Of a stretch of 64,000 bases of DNA, positions 47,717-59,680 are shown one piece after another; the stretch's first letter is position 1; every line of letters starts with the position of its first letter. Source of the stretch: Ipomoea triloba. Lineage: Eukaryota; Streptophyta; Magnoliopsida; Solanales; Convolvulaceae. The DNA lies in the NCBI RefSeq assembly GCF_003576645.1, contig NC_044924.1, positions 19,935,563-19,999,562 on the forward strand, written 5' to 3'. The position numbers were made by a program, and so were the translations under genes. A model generated the notes under the pieces. That model was given only the letters and a program-made list of their open reading frames with translations, was not told the origin of the DNA and did not search any database.

Positions 47717-48945
47717 ATGAAGAGAGATTTAGCTCCAAACTTGTTATTCTCATTAGACAAATTTAATGATTGGAAAATTCGTATGCAGGTCCATTTATCC
47801 GCACTACATGATGAGATGTGGGAAGTAATCACCGGTGGTCCGATCAAAATCTTTAAAGTCAATACCGCAACTGAACAGACAAGCACTACACCGAAAATGC
47901 AAAACGGCAAAAGAAGTATGGGAAGCTCTTGTCAAAATGGGCGAAGAAGACGAGCATGGAAAGGGTAACAAACTCACAATAGCATTATAGAAATTTGAGG
48001 ATTTCAAAATGCTAAGTGGTGAGACTATTACCGAAATGGAAGCAAGATTTATTAAAATCTTGGAAGAAATAAATGATCTGGACAAAAAGATTGATAAGAA
48101 GGAGATATCACTCAAAATCTTACAAGGATTACTGTCAAGTTGGGACATGAAGGTCACGTCAATGCGAGATTACAGAGATCCCAAAACTCTTTCAATCGAT
48201 AAGCTTTTTAGTGATCTAAAAGCTTATGAATTCGAGATGAAAACAAGAAAGAAAGAAGAACGCGGAGAAATAAATACCGCACTTGTCACCGAACAACTGT
48301 CTACATCAAGGTCAGTAGATAATAGTGAATTTTCATCTGACGAAAATTTTGCGTTGTTTGTTAGGAAATTTAAGAAGTTCATGAGGAAGAACAATACCAA
48401 GAATTTTCCTCAAGCCAATACACCCAGAAGGTCGAAAAAAAAAAAGAAGGTCCAGAAGGCAATGCAAATTTGTGCTACAACTGTAGAAAGCCAGGACACT
48501 TTATAGCAAAATATCCTTATCCAAAAGTGAGCAAAAATCAATTTGACAATGCTCAGAAAGACACCAAATCAAAGAAATGAAGATTCAAGAACGACAAAAG
48601 GAAAGCGTTAATTAGTGACCCACTTGAGACTAGTGATTCTGATGAGTCATAATCTAGTGGAGAAAGTGACATCTCAAAGGATGACAATGCATTATTTTCC
48701 ATGGATACTTCATTAGTTCATCCTATCAAGATTTATGCTTAATGGCGCATGAAGTTGAAGAAGATGAGATAAATTCTAAATCTTTTAAATCTGTGAATTC
48801 TTCATTTTCGCAAGAGTCCATTTCTCAGTTGATGAGAGATTGTCAGATCGTAATGGACACTCACTCTCAACTCGAAGAGCACAATAAATTTTTTATTCTT
48901 GAAAAAGATGAAATAAATGAAAAAATACAAAATTCTCTATTAATA
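47717..48945 (+). pseudogene. SIRE (plus) gag, first part, broken
   Basis: Starts MKRDLAPNLLFSLDKFNDWKI, a copia UBN2-type gag start. A frame change follows near 47880 and a TAG appears before KFEDFKMLSGETITEMEARF, where Gln is expected. 48009-48506 holds the core (KKEISLKILQGLLSSWDMKV, DENFALFVRKFKKFMRK). The knuckle in this copy reads CYNCRKPGHFIAKY, so the last Cys is lost. The final ~520 bases are repeated, better preserved, at 50237 onward. Confidence 0.8.
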
Positions 48946-50236
48946 TAATCAAACATAAAGTAATGAGGTGAAAATTATGATGTGAAATTAAAAGGGGAAT
49001 GTTGCATTACTCAATCTACAATTCGAAGCTATTGCAATCTTACATATATACTAATAAAGTGTAATCACTTGAGAAAAATTAATTTATAATCAATTGCTAT
49101 TAGGTCACTATCTTTAATTATATTATATTATATTACGTGAGTTAATTCCATTTTTTTCCTAGATTTATAGGCGACAATCTTTTTTAATTCCTTTGTTATC
49201 ATAACATTCACTTTTGATCCTAGTATTATTGTGGTATGACTATTTTGGTCGTTATCAACAAAACAGTTTAAATATCGTTAAATATAAGGACATTTTGGTA
49301 ATAAACAATTATGATTTAAAAATAAATAAACATAAAAAATATAGTGGGTCAACCTAGTTTGCATAAAAAAAGATTGAAATGTCTTTGTATTTAATGACAT
49401 TTCAACCATTTTGTTGACGGATGGCTAAAAATGATCATATCACAATAATATCAAGACCAAATGAGAATGTTATAATAATAATAATAATAATAATAATAAA
49501 GGACTAGAAATGAACTACCATACCACCTATTAATCTATAACCAAAAATGAAATTAACTCTACATTGCATTACATTATATTATATTAAGTTGGAACTTGGA
49601 AATTAAAGCCTATTTGACCCCGCCTTTTCCCTATTTCCATATGTGTATTGTTCACTAATTTTTTACACGCGTTGCGCAATTAGGATGATGCCCAATTTTA
49701 TTTTTTTAAATAAGTACTTCAAATTATATCAATATAAGATTATATAAGAGATGTTCATGCATATGTAATTGAATGTTGAATTTGTTTATTTAAATCGGTA
49801 ATTCAAAGTATATGAATGCAAGATAATATATGAGAGGTTGATTATAATTGTCACTAAAATAAATGATTTCAATTTTGTAAAAATTTTAATCTAAATACTT
49901 AGTCTAAAATGATAGTATAAATAAATACTACTTTTGGTAATAAAAATTTATACATTTTAAATCATATTAATAAAGAAATTAAATACGATTAACCTTTAAA
50001 GTAAACAATTGTGATGTAGTCCCAAAAAAATATTATGGGGTAATTTCCCGCTTCAATTTATTGGGTTATTTGAATGTCTTGTTTGTCAACAAATCCTCCC
50101 CAAGTAGTTAATATGATTGAGTTCAATTTTTTTTTGTATGTTATTAATAGAATACTTGGTAAATAAATGTATAACATTATTTATATTATAACTTTGATAC
50201 GGAGTATTTAATTATAACATAGTATAAAAAGAAGAC
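48946..50236. other. 1.29 kb non-coding insertion between duplicated gag segments
   Basis: Very AT-rich with no gene. At ~49655-49690 ACTAATTTTTTACACGCGTTGCGCAA resembles, in inverted orientation, the 3' ends of the small Helitrons at 6089 and 6507, including a nearby TGCCCAAT, so a Helitron fragment is likely. An (ATA)n tract lies at 49471-49499. Confidence 0.5.
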
Positions 50237-51539
50237 AATACACCCAGAAGGTCGAAAAAGGAAGGTCAGAAGGAATTGCAAATTTGTGCTACAACTGTAG
50301 AAAGCCAGGACACTTTATGGCAGAATGTCCTTATCCAAAAGTGAGCAAAAATCAATTTGATAATGCTCAGAAAGACACCAAATCAAAGGAAAGAAGATTC
50401 AACAAGGACAAAAGGAAAGCGTTAATTAGTGACCCACTTGAGACTAGTGATTCTGAATTGTCATCTAGTGGAGAAAGTGACATCTCAAAGGATGACAATG
50501 CATTATTCTGTATGGATACTTCAAGTAGTTCATCCTATCAAGATTTATGCTTAATGGCGCATGAAGTTGAGGAAGATGAGTTAATTCAAAATCTTTTAGA
50601 TATGTGAATTCTTCATTTTCGTAAGAGTCCATTTCTCAGTTGATGAGAGATTGTCAGACCATAATGGACACTCACTCTCAACTCGAATAGCGCAATAAAT
50701 TTTTTATTCTTGAAAAAGATGAAATAAATGAAAAATTGCAAAATGCTCTATCCGAGGTGAAAGAATTGAAGGCCAAAATTATTTACCTTCAAGAAGAGGG
50801 TAAATCAAGAGAAGTGAGAGAACACAACCTAAGGGGAGTAATAGCTACGTTTACTCATTCGTCCAAAATAATGGATAAAATGGTAAATATGCAGAAACCT
50901 TAGGAGATAAAGCCGGTTTAGGCTACGATCCATCATGTTCTCAAGCCTCTCAGAAATTGACCAATTCTACTACTGCTTTAAATAATAAAGTGCAAGTGGT
51001 AAAATTTGTTAAAGGTCAAGATAGCACAATGAGACAATGAATTGGTTATCAAAATATTGCCAAAAATAGTACTGCTAGGCTAAAGCCTCAATATAAATTT
51101 ATTTCGCCTAGTCAGTCAATAAAAAGGCAAAGTTTTGTTCCTAGAAGGAAATATGTCAATGAGTTTAGTACACAAAAACCACATTTTAAAAAGGGAAGAT
51201 TTTCGAATGGTGGGCTAGAGAGACTTGATCCCTCTGAGCAAGATTGGTATGAAGAAATTAAACCATGCATGGTCAAAATTAAGGTTTAATTCCTCTCATA
51301 GAATCAAGCAGGTCTCTTCCCAAGTGCCCAAAAATAGAGTCAGTTTTCAAAACCATGCACCGAAAACCTTTTCCAAAATTAGTTATGATTATAGAGTCAA
51401 TAATGGTTACAAATCATCTATTCTTGGTTCAGTAAGAACAAGGTGGATTTGGATACCAAAAATCACTAACCTCCAAGGACCCAAGCAAACTAGGTACCTA
51501 AAAATGTTTGATTTGCTTACAGGAAGTTTGGTACTTCGA
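50237..51539 (+). pseudogene. SIRE (plus) gag, second part
   Basis: Repeats the knuckle region with an intact CYNCRKPGHFMAEC and the acidic Ser-rich stretch after it (SSGESDISKDDNALF). Beyond 50750 it continues as coiled-coil-like sequence (ALSEVKELKAKI) and a Lys/Arg/Gln-rich tail ending near WIWIPKI. A one-base change near 51500 disrupts the VPK end of gag. Several stops are present. Confidence 0.7.
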
Positions 51540-52633
51540 TAGTGGATGTTCTCATCACATGACTGGAAATAAATCTAGTCTAGTGAATTTTAAAAATATC
51601 GAAGGACCAAAAGTAGTTTTCGGAGGAAAAGATCGATACGGCCAAACTAAAGGAATCGAAACAATCGATTGAAATGGATTAAAAGTCGAAGACGTATCTT
51701 ACATGGAAAGACTCAAGTTCAATCTCTTCAGTACAAGTCAATTTTGTAACAAAGGATATTTAGTGGAATTTTTCAAAGACAAATGTCAAGTGAAAAATGA
51801 AACTACTAGAGAAATTGTACTGCAAGGAACAAGGAAAAGAAACATGTATGTTGTTGATTGGTCTACAACAAAGGAGTCAATATGCTTAGTGGCCAATAAC
51901 ACAAATACTACAAGCTGGGAATGGCACAAAAAGCCGAGTCATCTAAACTTCAACAAAGGTCTACCCAAAATTGTCTACAAAAATGATCAAATTTGCGATG
52001 CATGCCAAAGAGGAAAGCAAATTAAATCTTCATTCAAGTCAAAGACACAAGAATCATCATCAAGACCTCTTAGTCTATTGGACATGGATTTATTTGGTCC
52101 AGTAGACACAGTAAGTATAAGTGGTAAGAAATATACACTTGTTATTGTTGATGATTTTTCTAGGTACACATGGACTATATTTCTCAACAAGAAGAATGAA
52201 GTGGAAAAGAAGCTACCAGAATTGTTGAAGCAATTTCAAATTGAAAAAGAACTCAAAATAGCAAAAATACATATGGATAGAGGTACGGAGTTCGTAAATG
52301 GCGTGATTTAAGACTATTGTAGCTCGCAAGGAATTCTACCTCAATTATCAGCTGCAAGAACGCCACAACAAAATGGTGTTGCCAAAAAAAGAAATCGAAA
52401 ACTCAAAGACACCGCAAGAGTGATGATTACGGCCGCCGACTTACCAAAACGGTTTTGGGCAGAAGCAATTAATACAGCTTGCTATACCCAGAATAGAAGC
52501 CTAACCTTAGCTATCTAAAAACATTTGATGAGCGTGCAGATGAAGCTATATTTCTTGGATATTCATCTACCAGCAAAGCATTCAGAGTATGGAATAAATC
52601 TACAATGGTGGTAGAAGGATCGATCTATGTTGT
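51540..52633 (+). pseudogene. SIRE (plus) protease and integrase, truncated
   Basis: Protease begins WYFDSGCSHHMTGN (from ~51528). A stop follows near 51670. 51703-52311 carries the pre-integrase region (LFSTSQFC, RNMYVVDW), part of the zinc domain (ICDACQRGKQIKSSF) and the integrase core Asp ([11 protein letters not shown]); HMDRGTEF gives the second Asp. A stop lies at 52309. [13 protein letters not shown] shows the usual catalytic Glu changed to Lys. A deletion of ~50 codons follows CYTQNRSL. The sequence breaks off at VVEGSIYV, where the next LTR starts. Confidence 0.8.
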
Positions 52634-54253
52634 TGTTGGTCCCAAGGGGATGGGGTACAAGTCTAGAGGGGGGGGGTGAATAGACTTGTATAAGATTTTG
52701 CAAATCTTTTTCGACCTCTCGTGTGTATTGGACTTAGGATGTTTAGGTCCGATACCTCACAAGATGAAGACAAAGTTTTATGCGCAGCGGAAAAGTTATC
52801 CCCTTTTAATTTGCACGAGTTTGAGTTAGTTGAGAGGTGTGGTTATATGCTGTGCAGTTCGAGAGATAGTTAGCGAGAGGTAAAAACAGAAAGTAAATGC
52901 GAGAGAGATTTTTAAGTGGTTCGGCCAACCCGCCTACGTCCACTCTTCTTCTAGAAACTCCCTAGAAGGATTGCACTAAAACTTCCCTTTTTAGTACAAT
53001 ATCGAGCGCTTGAGCTTTGATCACGAAGCCCGCCTCAAGCCTCAGGTTTTTCGCCCCGCTTCTTGTTACTCCACCTCTCGAGCACTTGAGCTTTGATCAC
53101 CAAGCCCGCCTCAAACCTCAGGATCACCAAGCCCGCCTCAAGCCTCAGGTTGTTCCAGTTGTCACAGGTTGTGTGTAACAATCTCCAATCTGACCAAAAG
53201 CTTTCGTTGGATAATCTTCCTTGTAGTGCAGCTTCGGTCACCTTCTAGATGTGTAGTAGTTTAAGCTTTGTAACTCTCTCAAAACACTAAGATGTGTTTT
53301 CTCGCTGTTATGAATATCAAGTATGATATTCCAGATTAAGCACTTGCACTTTTGAACGTTTGAACTAGACACCTCTTATGATAGCTTGAATTTTTGTAAC
53401 ATTATTGAATTTGTGTCTTCACGTCCTTATATATGAGAGTTGAGGAATAATTCCGTTGGAGGGAAAATTATTCCGTTTGAATCTGTCTCCCATGCCGATC
53501 ATGGGACTTGCATATTTTTAGCATGTTTCATGGAGTGGTAGTCTTGTAACTTGAACCTTTTGTCTTGTAGTGAATATCCCATATTCCACTATCTTGAGTC
53601 CATACTCCACTTACTTCTTTTGTAAAAGTTACTCTTTTTATATTCCCATTTATCCTCGTTTTAGGGAATAAGACCGACCTCTGATTGGTGCATCTTCTAT
53701 CCGTTGGTTGTGGAATTCTGACGTGGCATCCACTTCCGGCTGTTCTATTTTCCCATAATACTCTCTCAGCACCTCCTTAATATTTTATCTCCATGATATT
53801 CTATTTCTCCAAACTTAGATTACTTTATCTATGCGTGTTAATTGCCGTTCAGTTCATTGGAGAAGTGCTAGTCTTTCGAGACCAAAAATTGATGTCTCGA
53901 CTACTTGATGTCTCGATCTCATGTCTTGAACCGGATTGATGTTTTGAGAGATTCCATCTCTCGAACTCTGCTTATGTCTCGAGACTTAGTTGATGTCTCG
54001 CAGACCCTTATTCCTCCAGTGATGTCCCGTGCCTTCTTCTGATCTATCTATAAGCTTACAACACAAAACTTCTAAGATGTTCAAACAAGTTCACCTTAAG
54101 CTTAAATATTTTCCGAGTTGAGCTCAATTATCCGGTTTTATTTTCGCTCTTAGTTTACTTGTCGAACTTACATATATTTCCTATCTATCGAGACTTAGGG
54201 GATTGAACATTACATTTGGTATCATCAAAACCTATTACAGTATGTTCCTAACA
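52634..54253 (-). repeat. 3' LTR of the second SIRE-type element (minus)
   Basis: On the minus strand it starts TGTTAGGAACATACTG (54253) and ends CCTTGGGACCAACA (52634). About 1.62 kb. It contains a minisatellite near 53004-53155 (units around TTTGATCACCAAGCCCGCC) and many TGATGTCTCG/CTCTCGAAC motifs at 53860-54010. The end carries GTCTATTCACC-C-run-TCTAGACTT like the other SIRE LTR. The 5' LTR lies beyond the window. Confidence 0.8.
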
Positions 54254-54276
54254 ATTTCCCCCTTTTTGATGATGCC
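54254..54276 (-). other. Polypurine tract of the SIRE (minus) element
   Basis: Minus-strand AAAAAGGGGGAAATTG directly before the LTR, inside the phrase GGCATCATCAAAAAGGGGGA typical of SIRE-type elements. Confidence 0.85.
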
Positions 54277-54532
54277 AACACTATACTTACTTATATGGCT
54301 GATTTGTAAGAAAATATTGACTTTGATTTTATTTTCAGCGCATACGGTAAGTTTGACATAGAAACTAATCTGCCAAAGCATGAAGTAAAAACTCACGCAA
54401 CACCCCCAGCAAAAGATATATATATATTAAGATAAAAGGAGTGTTTTACAAGGAAAAGATCTTTAGCAGAAAAAAAAAAATACCAAAAAGCAAAGAACAA
54501 CATAATTGAGAATGCAAGTAGACACCGAGAGC

Positions 54533-57500
54533 TTACTGCTTGTCTGCTTTCCTTTTCTCGTTGATAGCTGCTCGTATCTTGATGGGGTCTTTGGAGTTTA
54601 CCAGATCCAGGTACTCATCTGATACGTCAAGGTGAAGGTAGTTGATGAAGGCTTCACCTATGAAACTTCCTTCGATTACCCCATCTCTCCACCATTCGAT
54701 GCATTCGCTGGCAGTGAGGCCACTGAGAGAAGATAAGTCAGTTTTGTTGAGAAGACTTACGATGATTCCATTTAGAAATTCTGTAGAGTCTTCCTTGATT
54801 CCCATTCTGTAATTTTTCATAAATTGCTCATCTTTCTTCTCCTTGGCCGTTTGTTGTTCTTGCCTCTTTCTTCTCCTTTCTCGGTCTTCTTCTCTCCTCT
54901 TCTCCATTTCCAGTGTGCGCTGAACCCTTAGATCCTCCTTCCTTTTGGCTTCCTCCATTGCCTTGCTCATTGTTCTTGGAACTTTCGGAAGAGGTCCAGT
55001 GGTTAAGGGTTCACTGGCTGCCCTTTTCTTGCTTATGGATGTCCCTCTTGGCCCTTGATTCCCTTGATTTTCCCCCTTGTTGGCATCATCCTGACGGGAA
55101 AGGAGAGTGGACATACCTTCGAGAAGTGATTGAAGCTGGGCAGGTACTTGGTTCGACAGGTCATCGAGTAGTGCTTTGATTACGTCCTGTCGAAGTTCAC
55201 TGGAGTTCTGGATGGCTCGAAATTCAGCTCTTAGTTCTGCCACTTCAGCCTTTGCTCCTGCAGCTTCTGCTCGAGCTTCCGCAGCCTCATTTGCGGCTCG
55301 TCATGCTGCATCTTCAGCCCACACCGCTTGTTCGAGAAGTTCTGCATGGCTGGCTTGGGATTCACTTGTACCAGCAGCAGGCATTGATGCGTTGCGAACA
55401 ATAGTGAGTATGCGCTCAATTTGAGCCATCTTCTGAGACTGATCGGCCATGAATTGGCGCACCTCGCCAACGAATGCATCTTCGGCCTGTCGATCATAGT
55501 CTGAAGTAGGAGAAGAAGGTTGAGAAGTACCTTTAGTCGGAGGGGACTTGGGTGCTTCCAGATTTCCATCCATGACTTGCAACTGTGAGTCCACCTCTCG
55601 ATTATGTGTCTGAGGATCAGCAGGGACACTAGGATCAGAGCTCGAAGGTAGCTCCATATCAGGCGCTTCCCGGTTTTCACCTGAGGGACGGATCACTTCT
55701 CGCTCATCACCTCTCGAACCTGGAACCTCAGCTTCAGCTTCTGGTAGGATTGGATCAGCTAAGGAAGGAACGTCTGTATTGGATGCTTCCCGGTTTCCAT
55801 CCAATTGAGGATCCTCCTCAGTGTTACCTCTCGGACCAGAGCTGGGAACTTGATCATCTGCTGGAGGGATTGGACTTGAGGAAGGAGGTTGTGCATCGAC
55901 AAGTGCTTCCCGGTTTCCACCATTGATGAGAACATCTTCCCCCTCAGTACCTCTCGATCCAGCAGGATTTGAAACTGTCTGCTCTCGTTGCTCATCTGGC
56001 TGCACCTTAGTCTGCTCAGGCGAATCAGGAATCACTATGGTTTCAGGACCAGCTGGTGCACTCCACCTTTGCCTATCAAACATTCTGGCCGCAAAGGTGG
56101 ACGCCGTGTCATCTGGGAGTAGGAATGGAGATGGCTGCTCCATATAGATTGGAAAACCCGGTAGTGTGAGCAACGGAATTTCACCCTCTCGAACTGTCTG
56201 TGCTTCGTCGGTGTCAACCGAGGGTGTGGACTCAGGAGCTGGAAGAAGTAAAACTGAGTTGAGTTCTGCCTTAAGTGCTTCAGAGGTCTCGGATTCACCT
56301 CTCGAAGCGGCTACCTGTGCGTCCAGAGCAGAGTCACTGACTTGGGACAGAGGAATTGCGGCTGTTGCTATTGGATTTTCAGAATCATCTCTCGCAACTC
56401 CTGAGGTCTCTCCTGGACCTCTCGTATCCTCTACTTGATGTCCCAAGGATAAAGCAGTAGCGAGCCTGAGATCTTCTTGATATTGTGCCTCTAATTCAAG
56501 ATCCACTTCAGGCTCGTCTTCTTGTTCATCAGCAGCTATGCCCTTGCCTTTGTCAGATCGGCCAAGATTCTTCTTGGTCACATGCATTTCATGGGCTAGG
56601 TCTCGAAGTTCATTGGCTGGAATCTCGGTAAGGTTTAACCAGTTCAAAGCAAAGATCTCCTCAGCCTCCATAACTGCTGCAAGTGCAATCAGTTGATCAA
56701 AGGGGCCTGTTCTCCAGTTGATCCATCGGAGTACCCTGGAGAAATCATCCAAACTAGGCACGTCTTCAACACGTTGATCCAACTGAGAGGTGACTTCGTC
56801 ATTCCGATCATGAGGCTCAATAGATAGGATTTCTGTCTCTGATGCCGCTTCCACTGTCTGCACATCGATCTCTCGATTGTGCTCCGAGAGATCGTCTCCC
56901 AACCCAACATCTGCCATGGCTCTAGCTATCGATTCTTCAACTTGAGGAGCAGATTTAGTGGGTGTCAACTCCACATTTTGAGCACTTTGCACTGGGTCCC
57001 TGACCACAGTGCCCTGATCATCAGCAGCAGTTACAATTGTGTTGTCTCGAACTTCTACTGCTGAAACTGTTATCTCTCGAACCACCTCTCGTGGTTCCTC
57101 AACATCTCCCTGCACTGGATCACTGATTCTAGTGCCTTCAAACTTTCCAGTCTCCTCTCGAGACCTACCCGCAGACTCATCAGCAGTACCAGCACCATCA
57201 TCAACATTCAAAACAACAACTATCTCACCCGACATGGAACTGGTAGGGGGCACTCTCTCAACCTCAGCGGCCATTGTAGCTTGAGATTCCCCCTGGGCTT
57301 GTGCCCTGTCCTCGAATGGTACTGGAATAACAGAGGGTGTCACCTCTCGAGTCTTGGTAACAGCATCAGAGTTAGCTTTCTTAGCCTTCTTAGGTAGAAC
57401 AACCCTCTTAATCAATACACCCAGTGGTGCATCATCAGAATCCTCCTCGACAGATTGGGCTTTCCTCTTGCCCTTTCCCTTAGGCTTTGAGGGAGAGGGT

Positions 57501-57610
57501 GCAATCTTTACACCCTTGGACTTTGGAGCTTGAGATTTCGTCCTACCCATATAGGTATTACGATGAATCTCTCTCCCTTCCCTCAATTGCAAACCCTTCA
57601 AACTCAACAA
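54533..57610 (-). pseudogene. Extra 3' ORF of the SIRE (minus) element, main part
   Basis: Reads 57610 to a TGA at 55301-55303, then continues in the same frame to 54533; the TGA is probably a mutated Arg CGA. The N-terminal part is basic (KKAKKANSDAV, KPKGKGKRKAQS). A long acidic, Ser/Pro-rich middle has three to four degenerate ~40-residue repeats around G-NREA. The C-terminal part is coiled coil (RAEFRAIQNSSELRQ, RREEDRERRRKRQEQQ) and ends in a conserved-looking block (YLDLVNSKDPIKIRAAINEK). The position equals that of env-like ORFs in SIRE elements, but I see no signal peptide or membrane segment. Function unknown. Confidence 0.7.
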
Positions 57611-57613
57611 ATA

Positions 57614-58315
57614 TTAAACAACAAAACCGAAACCAACCTTTTTATTAATCGACTGGTTGGTGTTTGAAATTGAGCCTTCCACTTGTTGCTTTAGGAAGTT
57701 GAAGATGATGTGCGCCCAGTCCATTTGAACGTTGTTCCAAATGGCATGGAGGATTTTGAGGATGTCCAGATTGATCTCATCGGTTCCAGATGCCTTGCTA
57801 AGGATGAATTTCATGATGAGATCAGCTGCAATAGCAAACCTCTCCTTGAGATGGTATTTGTGGAGGGCAGAGGTTGCGCTGGACGGTGCATTCTCCAGTC
57901 GGATTTTGTCCCAAAAAGCTTGCTTATCCAGATTGTAATACGAGAGGTGCTTGACTGCCTCCTCTGATGCAGCAAAATCGAATGCTACCCTTAGGTCACC
58001 AACGGATGTTGTGATATCAATTTCGTTGAACCGGCTCTCAATCTTGCCCTTTGTGACCTTAGCATTCGCGAACCATTCGGTGTAGTCGAGGTCGTGGATG
58101 GTTCGATAATCATGCGTCATGTATTTCATGAGCCCGGCCTTTTCGAACTTCTTGAGGACTTTCTCTGTCTGCTTTGGGTTCGTCGAGTGGTTGACGAATC
58201 CATCTCTGTCAAGGATACTCCCCGCCTTGACTTGCTTGATGAGAGTTCGAATATGGGTCAACTCTTTCTGGTAAGCTTCAGAAGATGAGGTTGAAGAAGA
58301 TTATTCGGACGCCAT
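57614..58315 (-). pseudogene. Extra 3' ORF of the SIRE (minus) element, N-terminal part
   Basis: The likely start ATG at 58315 (MASE) is followed by a TAA at codon 5, after which the frame stays open to 57614. It reads as a compact, folded domain of ~215 residues (VGDLRVAFDFAASEEAVKHL, LKERFAIAADLIMKFILSK, LKILHAIWNNVQMDW), of the kind found in plant transposon-associated proteins. The frame ends just before the main part opens. An intron from the GTTGGTTTCGG near 57640 to an AG near 57570 could join them, otherwise a frameshift. Role unknown. Confidence 0.6.
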
Positions 58316-59356
58316 TATTGATAGCTTGGTGTTTTGGAGGGAATGTGTACAGTGTTTGTAAATTGGGGATTTTGGATATTCGGTTTGAGCTTGAATCCGG
58401 GTAAGGATGATGGATTTGGCTTTTATATCTTGTGGATTTGGGTCGAATATATGGGTAGGGTTGAGAGTTTGACCCGATAGGTGATCCCAATTGATTTAAA
58501 AGAGGTGAAAGGTCAGAAATACCCTTTTATAACGGCTAGGAGTATAACATATGGTAAGGGTATTTTTGGGAAAGTATATGACAGTTTAGAATTTAAAAGT
58601 GGGGTTATAAGATAAGATAACTGAAACATGCTCCCATTAATCAAGATAGTGCCCTTAAAATTTGGAAAACCGTCAGTAACTGAAGACCACGTGGCTAACA
58701 TTAATAGCCGTTCCACATATATCTGTTGAACACATTAGTTTCACCTTTCGAAGGTGAACGTTCAGCTGTACTAGTTTAAGGATCTTCCCCCTGAGTGATT
58801 GATCCCTAAATCTCCTTATACCTCCGTCTTGATCTGGTATATCCAATAACAACGCATTCAAATGGTTAAGGATCTTCCCCTTGAGTGATTGATCCCTAAC
58901 CCTCCTTATTCCTCCATTTAGAGATACACACAGAACCAGTTTGTTATCTTTCGAAGTGATCTCTCGAACTCCCCTTCTTCGAGACATAAAGTATATATAG
59001 GCAAACTGATTAAGTATCTCTCGAACTACTTGTCGAACACAGATTGCAAGAAGAACAAGATTGATTCATCCAAAAGATATCACTTGGAACATATCCTTAA
59101 GTTCACTTAGTGATTTCCAGATACATTACATATGAATCAATATACTATTAGATTTCCTAGAAACTTTTGTTTGGCCTTGGAAAGCCATATAGGAATCTAA
59201 CGTTAGAGCAGGAACTAGCCATCTAAAATCCTTTTTATTCTAGTAACAGAACTAGAGGTGGCTAGTTCTTCTTGTTCTTCTCTACCTCTCCGCTGCTGCA
59301 CTCCTCACAGGCTCCATCTCCCTTTTCCTTGGTTCTCCATTTGGTTGAGGGAGATC
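58316..59356 (-). other. Non-coding spacer between pol and the extra ORF
   Basis: No gene is seen. A duplicated phrase (AAGGATCTTCCCC-TGAGTGATTGATCCCTAA) is at 58778 and 58865. A TATA-like CCTATATATAC on the minus strand lies at 58991-59001, ~680 bases before the ORF start. CTCTCGAAC motifs recur here and in the LTR. Confidence 0.5.
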
Positions 59357-59357
59357 N
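59357..59357. other. Single-N assembly join
   Basis: No duplicated block was found around this N, unlike the others. Confidence 0.7.
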
Positions 59358-59679
59358 GAATGTGCAGCTGTAAGAGTCCCACTTATACGAGACTCTTCTC
59401 CTGATTCCAGTATCCCATCATTGTGGATCTCCACGCATTTGGGGATACATTTACCTTGGATGGAAATAGGATGCTTGCTTGGATTATCAGGAAACTCCGC
59501 AATCTGTTCACCCTTAGTTGATTATGGATAGTTTTCTCCTTGAAAGTCTTTGGACTTGGCTGCCGATTTCCTTCCTCTATACCAGAATGGTACATCGTCT
59601 TTTCCTTTCTTCTTCTCCATGAAGAAGTCGATGACATGAATTGCTGAGAAAACCCCTCTATTTATAGCCCAAAAACTTA
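59358..59679 (-). promoter_or_regulatory. TATA-box-like site and short unassigned frames
   Basis: On the minus strand GGGCTATAAATAGAGG (about 59654-59669) is a good TATA box. It is followed by short overlapping frames (59637-59383 and MEKKKGKDDVPFWYRG) that match nothing I know. Both sides are bounded by Ns, so its true neighbours are uncertain. Confidence 0.4.
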
Positions 59680-59680
59680 N
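59680..59680. other. Single-N assembly join
   Basis: Marks the left edge of the pol block duplicated at 59681-61511. Confidence 0.8.

Larger units (their letters stand above)
34591..52633 (+). mobile_element. SIRE-type Ty1-copia element (plus), split by an LTR array and truncated
   Basis: The 5' LTR starts TGTTAGGAATAAAATT at 34591, is interrupted by the minus-strand array (34910-46011), resumes at 46017 and ends GGGACCAACA at 47648. A primer site and gag follow, then protease and integrase. The 3' half of pol is missing because another element's LTR begins at 52634. The coding region has several stops, a frameshift and an internal duplication. Confidence 0.75.

Noticed and set aside
54913..55179. 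Plus-strand frames at 54913-58288 as genes
   Set aside because: They are shadows of the high-GC minus-strand extra ORF.
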